From: Chloroflexota bacterium
GTDB taxonomy: Bacteria; Chloroflexota; UBA11872; VXNJ01
Assembly: GCA_026708165.1 (NCBI GenBank)
Contig: JAPOVO010000125.1
Location: 1,954 to 8,103 of the forward strand
Direction of reading: 5' to 3'
Length of the DNA: 6,150 nt
Both the position numbers and the translations under genes were made by a program. Below, one piece after another: positions 1-5,741 of the stretch. Every line of letters begins with the position of its first letter. Positions within the stretch are counted from its first letter, which is position 1. A model generated the notes under the pieces. The model was not told where the DNA came from, made no database searches, and was given only the letters and a program-made list of their open reading frames with translations.

Positions 1-684
1 ATCGCAGTTGTTGTCACGAATGTCGAGCATGGTGAGCTTCAATTCGTCCATCGACTCACCGAGCCCCACCATGAGTCCGGTCTTGGTCGTCATAGCCGGG
101 TCTATTTCCTTAACCCGACGGATGAGCTCCAGCGAGCGCTCGTAACGCGCCTTGGGCCTGACAATCCGGTACAGCCGGGGCACGGTTTCGGTGTTGTGGT
201 TGAGCACTACCGGCTTTGCTCGCACGACGGTGGCGAGCGCGTCCCAATCGCCAAGGAAGTCGGGAATCAGCACCTCTACCTGACAGGACGGAGTGCGATG
301 CCTGATCGCGCGTATGCAGGCGGCGAAGATGGATGCGCCGCCGTCGGGTGCGTCGTCGCGGTTGACGGACGTGATTACGGCGTAGTCGAGACCCAGCTTT
401 TCAACGGCCCTGGCCAGCCTCAGCGGCTCCAGCAGGTCGATAGGCTGGGGGCGTCCCGAAGTGACCGCACAAAAGCCGCAGGCGCGGGTGCAGGTGTCGC
501 CGAGAATCATGAAGGTGGCGGTTCCGGCGTTCCAGCATTCGCCGATGTTCGGACAGCGAGCCTCTTCGCAAACGCTGTGAAGTTCATGCTTGCGCATCAG
601 CCGTTTTAGATGATCGAAGCGCTCCCCGCCGGGATACCTGGCCTTGAGCCACGGCGGCTTGGGCACGCGCACTTCAGCGGCCAT
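1..684 (-). CDS. lipA: Lipoyl synthase LipA, 3' end beyond the window
   Basis: Radical SAM enzyme that inserts two sulfur atoms into the protein-bound octanoyl chain to form lipoate on E2 and related lipoyl domains in the cytoplasm. The 228 residues visible begin MAAEVRVPKPPWLKARYP. The auxiliary 4Fe-4S cluster motif C-x4-C-x5-C is at Cys39, Cys44 and Cys50 (VCEEARCPNIGEC). The radical SAM motif C-x3-C-x2-C is at Cys65, Cys69 and Cys72 (CTRACGFC), followed by SVNRDD (106-111), LNHNTETVPRLY (161-172) and KTGLMVGLGE (201-210). Family members are usually about 290-320 residues, so the last 60-90, including the conserved RSSY serine segment, lie left of position 1. The ATG at 684-682 overlaps the end of lipB by 11 bases in another frame, with an AGGTG ribosome site 6 bases upstream. 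It is therefore the second gene of a lipB-lipA operon and probably translationally coupled to lipB. The family assignment is secure. Confidence 0.97.
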   Translation of the reverse strand, partial: MAAEVRVPKPPWLKARYPGGERFDHLKRLMRKHELHSVCEEARCPNIGECWNAGTATFMILGDTCTRACGFCAVTSGRPQPIDLLEPLRLARAVEKLGLDYAVITSVNRDDAPDGGASIFAACIRAIRHRTPSCQVEVLIPDFLGDWDALATVVRAKPVVLNHNTETVPRLYRIVRPKARYERSLELIRRVKEIDPAMTTKTGLMVGLGESMDELKLTMLDIRDNNCD

Positions 685-1390
685 TGCCAACACCTGCCTG
701 AACGAAGGATTCTGCATGTTGCGCGACTTCGACCAGGTCGACCTGGAAGTGCTCCGAAAAGGCCGCCGTGAACGCGTCTTCGACCTCACGCATGGCGGGG
801 GCGACGCCGGTAAGGCTGCTGATCGAAACGACAGGTGAGTCGGGCAAGCCGCACGGAACGATGGCTTCGAACCAGGTCAGATCGGTCGTAACGTTGAGCG
901 CTATACCGTGACTCGTTACGCCGCGCTGTATGCGCACTCCGACCGCGGCTATCTTGGCGCCGCCGACCCAAATCCCGGGCTTACCCTTCACGCGGCGGCC
1001 GTCAATGCCGAATGTGTCCAGCGTCGTAATCAACGTCGATTCGAGCGATCTAACGTAGTCGGTGGGCGGGATCCGCCGCTTGCGAATATTCAAAATCGGA
1101 TAAGCGATGAGCTGACCGGGGCCGTGGAAGGTAATGTCGCCGCCGCGGTCGACATCGACGATCCTGGCGCCGCGCGCTTCGAGAAGCTCGGAAGGAGCCA
1201 GCAGGTTCTTGCGCCCTCCGCGGGCTCCCATCGTGTATACGGGCGGGTGCTCCAGCAACGCCAGACATTCGGATGCCTGTCTCTCGCGAACAGACCCGGC
1301 ACGGCGCCGCTGCCAATCGAATGCGGTTAGATATTCGATCAATCCGAATCGATGCAGCGGAATCGAGTGTGTGTACTCATCGGCGTTCAT
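674..1390 (-). CDS. lipB: Octanoyl-[ACP]:protein N-octanoyltransferase LipB
   Basis: Transfers octanoyl from acyl carrier protein to the lipoyl-domain lysine of E2 and related proteins, the first step of endogenous lipoate synthesis. The protein has 238 residues, within the family range. Visible motifs are LLEHPPVYTMGARGG (45-59), the substrate-pocket signature RGGDITFHGPGQLIAYPI (82-99), GGAKIAAVGVR (143-153) with the catalytic lysine Lys146, TSHGIALNV (159-167), and VPCGLPDSPV (178-187) with the catalytic Cys180 that forms the acyl-thioester. The ATG at 1390-1388 is preceded in frame by TGA only two codons away (1397-1399), so no longer start exists. There is no clear Shine-Dalgarno sequence. 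It overlaps lipA by 11 bases and is divergent from aceE, whose E2 partner is its expected substrate. No truncation or missing catalytic residue is seen. Confidence 0.97.
   Translation of the reverse strand: MNADEYTHSIPLHRFGLIEYLTAFDWQRRRAGSVRERQASECLALLEHPPVYTMGARGGRKNLLAPSELLEARGARIVDVDRGGDITFHGPGQLIAYPILNIRKRRIPPTDYVRSLESTLITTLDTFGIDGRRVKGKPGIWVGGAKIAAVGVRIQRGVTSHGIALNVTTDLTWFEAIVPCGLPDSPVVSISSLTGVAPAMREVEDAFTAAFSEHFQVDLVEVAQHAESFVQAGVGNGR
691..695 (-). promoter_or_regulatory. Ribosome binding site of lipA
   Basis: On the minus strand AGGTG sits 6 bases before the lipA ATG, inside the last codons of lipB. It is a moderate match to the Shine-Dalgarno consensus with good spacing. With the 11-base gene overlap it supports the ATG at 684 as the lipA start. 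Confidence 0.5.
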
Positions 1391-1399
1391 TGCGTGTCA

Positions 1400-1405
1400 A
1401 TAGTA
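1400..1405 (-). promoter_or_regulatory. Candidate -10 box for a near-leaderless lipB transcript
   Basis: On the minus strand TACTAT matches the TATAAT consensus at four or more positions and lies 9 bases before the lipB ATG. Initiation at the usual distance would put the RNA 5' end within about three bases of the start codon, which would explain the missing Shine-Dalgarno. A -35 box is poor (TTACGA at about 16 bases spacing), so the call is tentative. Confidence 0.2.
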
Positions 1406-1600
1406 GCGCGTCGCTCGTCTCTCGTAAGATGTAGACATGTATAAGTCGAGCGTGGATTCGGTTTCGTGCTCGGCGGCGTCTGTTACTCGGATTGGGTGTG
1501 GAATGGGTCGGGATCGAATTGGATAGTGTCCGGGGCGTCGGCGATGAGTCCCAGTTGAATTCGGAATATAGGGCTTGGAGGGAGACCGGATTTTTGGTTC

Positions 1601-1638
1601 ACCCTCAGCCCGGCCGCCTCCCATCGAAGGAGAGGGAG
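1601..1638. repeat. Intergenic repeat-like element with CCCTC/GAGGG inverted arms
   Basis: The stretch ACCCTCAGCCCGGCC-GCCTCCC-ATCGAA-GGAGAGGGAG resembles the short interspersed hairpin elements of the CCCTCACCC...CTCTCCC...GGGAGAGGG type found between genes in many GC-rich bacteria. Read in reverse it encodes SPSMGGGRAEGE, a peptide string typical of spurious proteins called from such repeats. Possible stems are CTCCC (1618-1622) with GGGAG (1634-1638), loop of 11 bases, or CCCTC (1602-1606) with GAGGG (1632-1636). Only one copy is in this window, so repeat status rests on resemblance and needs the rest of the genome. Confidence 0.4.
1627..1638 (+). promoter_or_regulatory. Strong ribosome binding site of aceE
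   Basis: AAGGAG (1627-1632), continuing as AGGGAG to 1638, lies 8 bases before the ATG at 1641. It decides the start in favour of this ATG over the in-frame TTG at 1575, which would add 22 low-complexity residues encoded by the repeat-like element. The site lies in the loop and 3' arm of the possible hairpin, so it could be partly masked in the RNA. Confidence 0.85.
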
Positions 1639-1640
1639 TG

Positions 1641-4340
1641 ATGGTCAGCACGATTCCCGCCGCGCAGAACCTGGACGGTTACGCAGCGCTCCGAGATCTC
1701 GAGGTCAGGGATTGGATCGATTCCTTGCGGGACGTGCTGTTGCTGCGCGGCGCGGACCAGGTCGAGCGGATACTCCGCGAATTGCAGATCCACGCACAGA
1801 AGAACGGTGTATCGCTGCCTGTAAACGTCCAGACTCCCTATGTGAATACCATCGCGCCCGAGGATGAGCCGCAGTATCCCGGCAATCTGGAGTTGGAGAG
1901 GGCCATCAGACGCGTGCTTCGCTGGACGGCGATGGGGACGGTGGTGGAGGCCAATCGGAATTACGACGGCATCGGTGGGCACATCTCCACCTACGCGTCG
2001 GCGGCAACGCTATCCGAGGTTGGCTTCAACCCCTTCTTCGGGGGGGTCGACCATCCGTGCGGGGGCGATCTGGTCTATTTCCAAGGGCACTCGTCGCCGG
2101 GAATATATTCGCGCGCGTTCCTGGAGGGGCGGGTTTCGGCCCACGAGCTTCACAACTTCAGACGTGAACTGGCTGAAGGCGGCGGACTGCCGTCGTATCC
2201 TCACCCGTGGCTCAAGCCGGACTTCTGGCAGTTCCCCACTGTGTCGATGGGGCTTGGTCCGATCATGTCCATCTACCAGGCACGTTTCACGCGCTACCTG
2301 GAGGATCGGGGACTCAAGGAGCCGACAGACGCGAACGTATGGGCTTTCCTGGGCGACGGCGAATGCGATTCGCCGGAGGCGCTGGGGGCGGTCACCCTGG
2401 CGTCACGCGAGAAGCTGGACAACCTGATCTGGGTGGTGAACTGCAACTTGCAGCGGCTGGACGGCCCGGTACGCGGAAACGGCAACATCATTCAAGAGCT
2501 GGAGGCCATCTTCCGCGGCGCGGGCTGGAATGTCATCAAGGTGATCTGGGGGTCCGACTGGGACACGCTCTACGCCAAGGACTACGACGGCCTATTGGCC
2601 AAGAGAGCGGGAGAAGTCGTCGACGGTGAGTACCAAAAGTACATCGTAGCCGGCGGTAGCTATATACGTGAGAATTTCTATGGAGTAGACGACCGTCTGC
2701 TCGACATGGTCGCGGACAAGACAGACGACGAACTCTGGTTTATGCGGCTGGGAGGGCACGACTCGGAAAAGGTACACGCGGCCTATTCCGCCGCCGTCAA
2801 CCACAAGGATGCGCCTACCGTGATCCTTGCCCGGACGATAAAGGGCTATGGACTTGGCGAGGCGGGCGAAGGCAGGAACATCACCCACCAGCAGAAGAAG
2901 CTGAACGAGGACGAGCTGCACCTCTTTCGCGACCGTTTCAAGATTCCCCTGTCCAACGAGGAGATCGCCAAGGCCGCTCTGTACCGTCCCGACGACGCGA
3001 GTCCAGAGATGGAATACCTGCACGAGCGGCGGACGGCGTTGGGCGGATACGTTCCGTTCAGGAGGACGGAGTCGCCGTCGATCAGCGGTTTCGACCACAC
3101 CGCACTCGACGAGTTCTTTGGCGGCACCGGGGACCGGAGTGCCTCGACGACGATGGCGTTCGTGCGAGTGCTTTCGAAACTTCTGCGCGATCCCGAGATC
3201 GGCGACCTGATCGTGCCAATCGTCCCGGATGAAGCCCGCACCTTCGGCATGGAGGCTCTGTTCCGGCAGGTCGGAATCTACTCCCGGGTTGGCCAGCTCT
3301 ATGAGCCGGTGGACTCCGACAGCCTGCTCTATTACAAGGAGTCGACAGACGGCCAGATCCTAGAGGAAGGAATCACCGAAGCCGGCTCGGCGTCGTCGTT
3401 CATCGCCGCCGGGACCGCTTACGCAAACTATGGTCTGCCCACCATTCCGTTTTACATCTACTACTCGATGTTCGGGTTCCAGCGGGTGGGCGACCTGCTA
3501 TGGGCCGCGGCGGATTCGCGCGCGAAGGGTTTCCTGATCGGAGCGACCGCCGGGCGCACGACGCTATCCGGGGAAGGACTTCAGCACGAGGACGGCCACA
3601 GCCATGTGCTGTTCTCGGTAATTCCCACGTGCAAGTCTTACGATCCGGCGTTCGCTTATGAGATCGCGGTGATCGTTCGCGAAGGTATCCGCCGCATGTA
3701 CGAGCAAGGCGAGGACATTTATTACTACCTGACCGTAACCAATGAGAACTACCTGCATCCGGCAATGCCCGACGGTCCCGAGGTTCAGGATGGAATCCTG
3801 AAAGGGATGTACCGATTCAAGGCCGCGGAAGGGGCGGACGGCGGGCCGCGCGCCCAGCTTCTAGGCAGCGGGGCCATCCTGAACGAGGTCATCAAGGCTC
3901 AGAAATTGCTGAGCGAGCGGTTTGGAGTGGCGGCGGATGTGTGGTCTGTCACAAGCTATAACGAACTGCGGCGTGAGGCGCTCGAGATCGAGCGCTGGAA
4001 CCTTCTGCATCCCGGCGAGCCGGCCAGAACGCCCTACGTTACGGGATGCCTTTCGGGGAATCCCGGAGCGGTGGTCGCGTCGTCGGACTACCTGAAGAGC
4101 CTCCCCGATTCGATAGCCAAGTGGGTGCCCGGCCACATGATGTCTTTGGGGACCGACGGTTTCGGTCGCAGCGACACGCGAGAGGGACTTCGGGACTTCT
4201 TCGAGGTCGATGCTCGATACATAAGCCTGGCCGCGCTCTCGGCGCTTGCCCGCAATGGCGAGATAGGCTTTGAAGTGGTTAAGAAAGCGCTGAAGGACCT
4301 GGATATTGATCCCCTCAAACAGAATCCGTTCCATGTCTGA
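1641..4340 (+). CDS. aceE: Pyruvate dehydrogenase E1 component, homodimeric type (AceE)
   Basis: Thiamine-diphosphate enzyme that decarboxylates pyruvate and reductively acetylates the E2 lipoyl arm; rate-setting entry step of the PDH complex in the cytoplasm. The protein has 899 residues, close to E. coli AceE (about 887), and is full length from ATG 1641. The N-terminal segment RDWIDSLRDVLL (23-34) matches the E2-docking region. The transketolase-like ThDP domain follows, with YPGNLELERAIRR (79-91), GGDLVYFQGHSSPG (141-154), YPHPWLKPDFWQFPT (186-200) and the ThDP/Mg motif GDGECD (238-243) to NCN (267-269). His416 in GRNITHQ corresponds to the mobile-loop active-site histidine of E. coli. 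The second domain carries DEARTFGME (530-538), EGITEAG (576-582) with the expected cofactor-activating glutamate, PFYIYYSMFGFQR (603-615) and GEGLQHEDGHSH (644-655). The C-terminal domain includes LGTDGFGRSDTR (836-847). First gene of an aceE-aceF-lpdA unit; aceF follows after 38 bases. Confidence 0.98.
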   Translation: MVSTIPAAQNLDGYAALRDLEVRDWIDSLRDVLLLRGADQVERILRELQIHAQKNGVSLPVNVQTPYVNTIAPEDEPQYPGNLELERAIRRVLRWTAMGTVVEANRNYDGIGGHISTYASAATLSEVGFNPFFGGVDHPCGGDLVYFQGHSSPGIYSRAFLEGRVSAHELHNFRRELAEGGGLPSYPHPWLKPDFWQFPTVSMGLGPIMSIYQARFTRYLEDRGLKEPTDANVWAFLGDGECDSPEALGAVTLASREKLDNLIWVVNCNLQRLDGPVRGNGNIIQELEAIFRGAGWNVIKVIWGSDWDTLYAKDYDGLLAKRAGEVVDGEYQKYIVAGGSYIRENFYGVDDRLLDMVADKTDDELWFMRLGGHDSEKVHAAYSAAVNHKDAPTVILARTIKGYGLGEAGEGRNITHQQKKLNEDELHLFRDRFKIPLSNEEIAKAALYRPDDASPEMEYLHERRTALGGYVPFRRTESPSISGFDHTALDEFFGGTGDRSASTTMAFVRVLSKLLRDPEIGDLIVPIVPDEARTFGMEALFRQVGIYSRVGQLYEPVDSDSLLYYKESTDGQILEEGITEAGSASSFIAAGTAYANYGLPTIPFYIYYSMFGFQRVGDLLWAAADSRAKGFLIGATAGRTTLSGEGLQHEDGHSHVLFSVIPTCKSYDPAFAYEIAVIVREGIRRMYEQGEDIYYYLTVTNENYLHPAMPDGPEVQDGILKGMYRFKAAEGADGGPRAQLLGSGAILNEVIKAQKLLSERFGVAADVWSVTSYNELRREALEIERWNLLHPGEPARTPYVTGCLSGNPGAVVASSDYLKSLPDSIAKWVPGHMMSLGTDGFGRSDTREGLRDFFEVDARYISLAALSALARNGEIGFEVVKKALKDLDIDPLKQNPFHV

Positions 4341-4374
4341 CGCTTTGGCAGAGTCTCCGGTTCTATCCAGTTGA
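4333..4374 (+). other. Possible 13-codon mini-ORF bridging aceE and aceF
   Basis: ATG at 4333 overlaps the aceE stop in a different frame (ATGTCTGA) and reads MSDALAESPVLSS before TGA at 4372-4374, four bases short of the aceF GTG. No Shine-Dalgarno precedes it, so it would depend on ribosomes finishing aceE. It nearly fills the intergenic gap and could carry ribosomes to the weak aceF start. Equally, an ORF this short may arise by chance. Confidence 0.2.
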
Positions 4375-4378
4375 GTCC

Positions 4379-5683
4379 GTGACCACCGACATCAAGCTCC
4401 CAGAGCTGGGCGAAAACATCGAAGAAGCCGATGTTCTATCGGTGCTTGTGAGCGAAGGCGACCAGGTACTAAAAGACGACCCGATCATCGAAATAGAGAC
4501 CGAGAAGGCGACGATCGAGGTACCGTCGTTTGTCGAAGGAACGGTGTCGCGCGTGGCGGTGAGCGCGGGCGACACTGTCGAGGTCGGGCAGGTGATCCTG
4601 ACACTCGACGCATCGGAGGACGGTGAGCCGCAGGCAAACACTCGGGAGGGGGAATCCCGCCCAGCCGAGCCGGCTGGGCGCGGCGTAACCACGGCGGAGC
4701 CGAGGCCCGCGCCGCCGCCTGAAGTCACCACACCTGCTCCGTCACCGCCGGTCGCTCCGCCACCACACATATCGGCAAGCGAGGAGGGGGCGCTTCCGGT
4801 GTTTGCGTCACCGTCGACTAGGACGTTTGCGCGCGAGATTGGCGTCGACGTTCGACAGGTGCGGGGAAGTGGACCGCGTGGCCGGATATCCGACGAGGAC
4901 GTAAAGCTGCACTCCCGCACGCGAGTATCGGCCGGTCCGGCGCCAGAGACCATCCGCCCCCTGCCCGACTTTTCCGAGTTCGGCCCGATTGAACGGATTC
5001 CATTGAGCAGGGTCAGACGCACCATCGCCGAGCACGTCGGTCAGGCGGCATCGACCATTCCGCACGTCACTCTGTTCGAATCGGCCGACGTTACCGAAGT
5101 GGAAGGGCTGCGCTCACGCAATAAGCCAAAGGCGGAGGCGGCGGGCGGCAAACTGACGATCACGGCAATCGTCATCAAGGTCGTGGCGAGGGCGCTGGAG
5201 GCGTTCCCCAGGGTCAATGCAAGCCTTGATGCCGGCAGGCACGAAATCGTTTTGAAGCGCTACTTTCACGTCGGAGTTGCCGCAGACACCGATCGGGGCC
5301 TGGTGGTGCCGGTCATTCGGGACGTGGACCGGAAGAACATAATCGATATCTCGGTCGAGCTGACGAAGCTCGCCGAGAAGGCGAGGTCGGGCAAGCTTTC
5401 CCTCGGCGAATTGCAAGGGGGCAATATCGCGGTAACCAATCTCGGCGGCCTCGGCACGGGCCACTTCACGCCGATAATCAACGCTCCCGACGTTGCGATT
5501 CTTGGGGTTGGCAGGGCTGAGACGCGGCCCGTGTACGGAGAGTCCGGCCTGGAGCCGAGACTGATCGCGCCGCTCTCGCTTTCGTTCGACCATCGAGTCA
5601 TAGACGGCGCGGACGGGGCGAGATTTCTCCACTGGATAGTCGAAGCGCTGGGCAAGCCGCAGCCGCTGGCGTTCGAGAGCTGA
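4379..5683 (+). CDS. aceF: Pyruvate dehydrogenase E2, dihydrolipoamide acetyltransferase
   Basis: Core of the PDH complex: accepts the acetyl group from E1 on its lipoyl arm and transfers it to CoA. The protein has 434 residues in the standard order. One lipoyl domain spans about 1-78, with the attachment lysine Lys43 in IETEKATIEVPS. A flexible Ala/Pro-rich linker follows (about 80-138, including PAPPPEVTTPAPSPPVAPPP). The peripheral subunit-binding domain is about 141-178 (ASPSTRTFAREIGVDV, GSGPRGRISDEDV). The acetyltransferase domain covers about 203-434 with NLGGLGTGHFTPIINAPDVA (354-373) and the catalytic FDHRVIDGADGARF (403-416; His405, Asp409). The catalytic domain resembles E. coli AceF, but that protein has three lipoyl domains and about 630 residues. 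The start is GTG 4379, chosen because the lipoyl domain begins there; its Shine-Dalgarno is weak or absent. The substrate (pyruvate complex) is inferred from the adjacent aceE. Confidence 0.97.
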   Translation: MTTDIKLPELGENIEEADVLSVLVSEGDQVLKDDPIIEIETEKATIEVPSFVEGTVSRVAVSAGDTVEVGQVILTLDASEDGEPQANTREGESRPAEPAGRGVTTAEPRPAPPPEVTTPAPSPPVAPPPHISASEEGALPVFASPSTRTFAREIGVDVRQVRGSGPRGRISDEDVKLHSRTRVSAGPAPETIRPLPDFSEFGPIERIPLSRVRRTIAEHVGQAASTIPHVTLFESADVTEVEGLRSRNKPKAEAAGGKLTITAIVIKVVARALEAFPRVNASLDAGRHEIVLKRYFHVGVAADTDRGLVVPVIRDVDRKNIIDISVELTKLAEKARSGKLSLGELQGGNIAVTNLGGLGTGHFTPIINAPDVAILGVGRAETRPVYGESGLEPRLIAPLSLSFDHRVIDGADGARFLHWIVEALGKPQPLAFES

Positions 5684-5689
5684 GCGTCC

Positions 5690-5695
5690 GGAGGG
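5690..5695 (+). promoter_or_regulatory. Shine-Dalgarno-like GGAGGG in the aceF-lpdA gap
   Basis: GGAGGG lies 8 bases before an ATG at 5704, textbook spacing, but that ATG opens only a 9-codon ORF and not lpdA. It lies in the loop of a short CCGG-AGGG-CCGG self-complementary stretch (5689-5700). It may load ribosomes for the mini-ORF or be a leftover site. Confidence 0.35.
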
Positions 5696-5703
5696 CCGGT
5701 CCG

Positions 5704-5733
5704 ATGGAACGACGGAGGCTCGCAGCCCCTTGA
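5704..5733 (+). other. Possible 9-codon mini-ORF upstream of lpdA
   Basis: ATG at 5704 reads MERRRLAAP and stops at TGA 5731-5733, eight bases before the lpdA ATG. It has a good ribosome site (GGAGGG, 5690-5695), whereas the lpdA ATG has none close by. Its stop overlaps an in-frame TTG alternative start of lpdA as TTGA. It could couple lpdA translation to aceF, or be chance. Confidence 0.22.
5714..5718 (+). promoter_or_regulatory. GGAGG, possible ribosome site for an alternative lpdA start
   Basis: GGAGG is 23 bases before the ATG at 5742, too far to serve it, but 11 bases before an in-frame TTG at 5730. Use of TTG would add MSQA ahead of MNELRVAVIG. Spacing is slightly long, so the case is modest. 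Confidence 0.3.
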
Positions 5734-5741
5734 GTCAAGCA

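Larger units (their letters stand above)
1391..1640. promoter_or_regulatory. Divergent intergenic region between lipB and aceE
   Basis: These 250 bases separate the lip unit from the PDH unit and must hold the promoters for both unless a more distant one is used. The most AT-rich patch is around 1425-1446, with a direct repeat ATGTA-gac-ATGTA (1429-1433 and 1437-1441) and a TATAAG hexamer (1440-1445) that could be a plus-strand -10 box, though no convincing -35 lies 16-18 bases upstream. An imperfect 11-base palindrome, GGATAGTGTCC, is at 1521-1531. The right end (about 1601-1638) is a repeat-like hairpin element. No convincing protein gene is seen. The control role is inferred from position; no known operator was recognised. 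Confidence 0.55.

Noticed and set aside
196..609. A 137-codon plus-strand ORF opposite lipA, and similar long opposite-strand ORFs over aceE and aceF (for example 3861-4334 and 5114-5632).
   Set aside because: They lie wholly within genes with intact catalytic motifs, have no recognisable domain, and are expected by chance in GC-rich DNA.
1437..1526. A 29-codon plus-strand ORF (MYKSSVDSVSC...) in the lipB-aceE gap as a leader peptide or small protein.
   Set aside because: No convincing Shine-Dalgarno, Ser/Gly-rich unpatterned composition, and no regulatory residue run such as a leader peptide would have.
1575..1640. An upstream in-frame TTG that would extend AceE by 22 residues.
   Set aside because: The added peptide is low-complexity sequence from the repeat-like element, TTG 1575 lacks a good ribosome site, and ATG 1641 has a strong one at ideal spacing.
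1397..1651. An 84-codon minus-strand ORF covering the intergenic region.
   Set aside because: Its N-terminus is the PSPSMGGGRAEGE string typical of reverse-read intergenic repeats, and it overlaps the control region and both gene starts.
2040..2046. A run of seven G in aceE as a phase-variation or slippage site.
   Set aside because: It encodes part of a normal Gly-Gly segment in an intact frame, and G runs of this length are unremarkable in GC-rich genes.
4341..4378. A terminator or promoter between aceE and aceF.
   Set aside because: No stable hairpin with a T run and no -35/-10 pair could be seen; the gap looks like an ordinary operon spacer apart from the mini-ORF.
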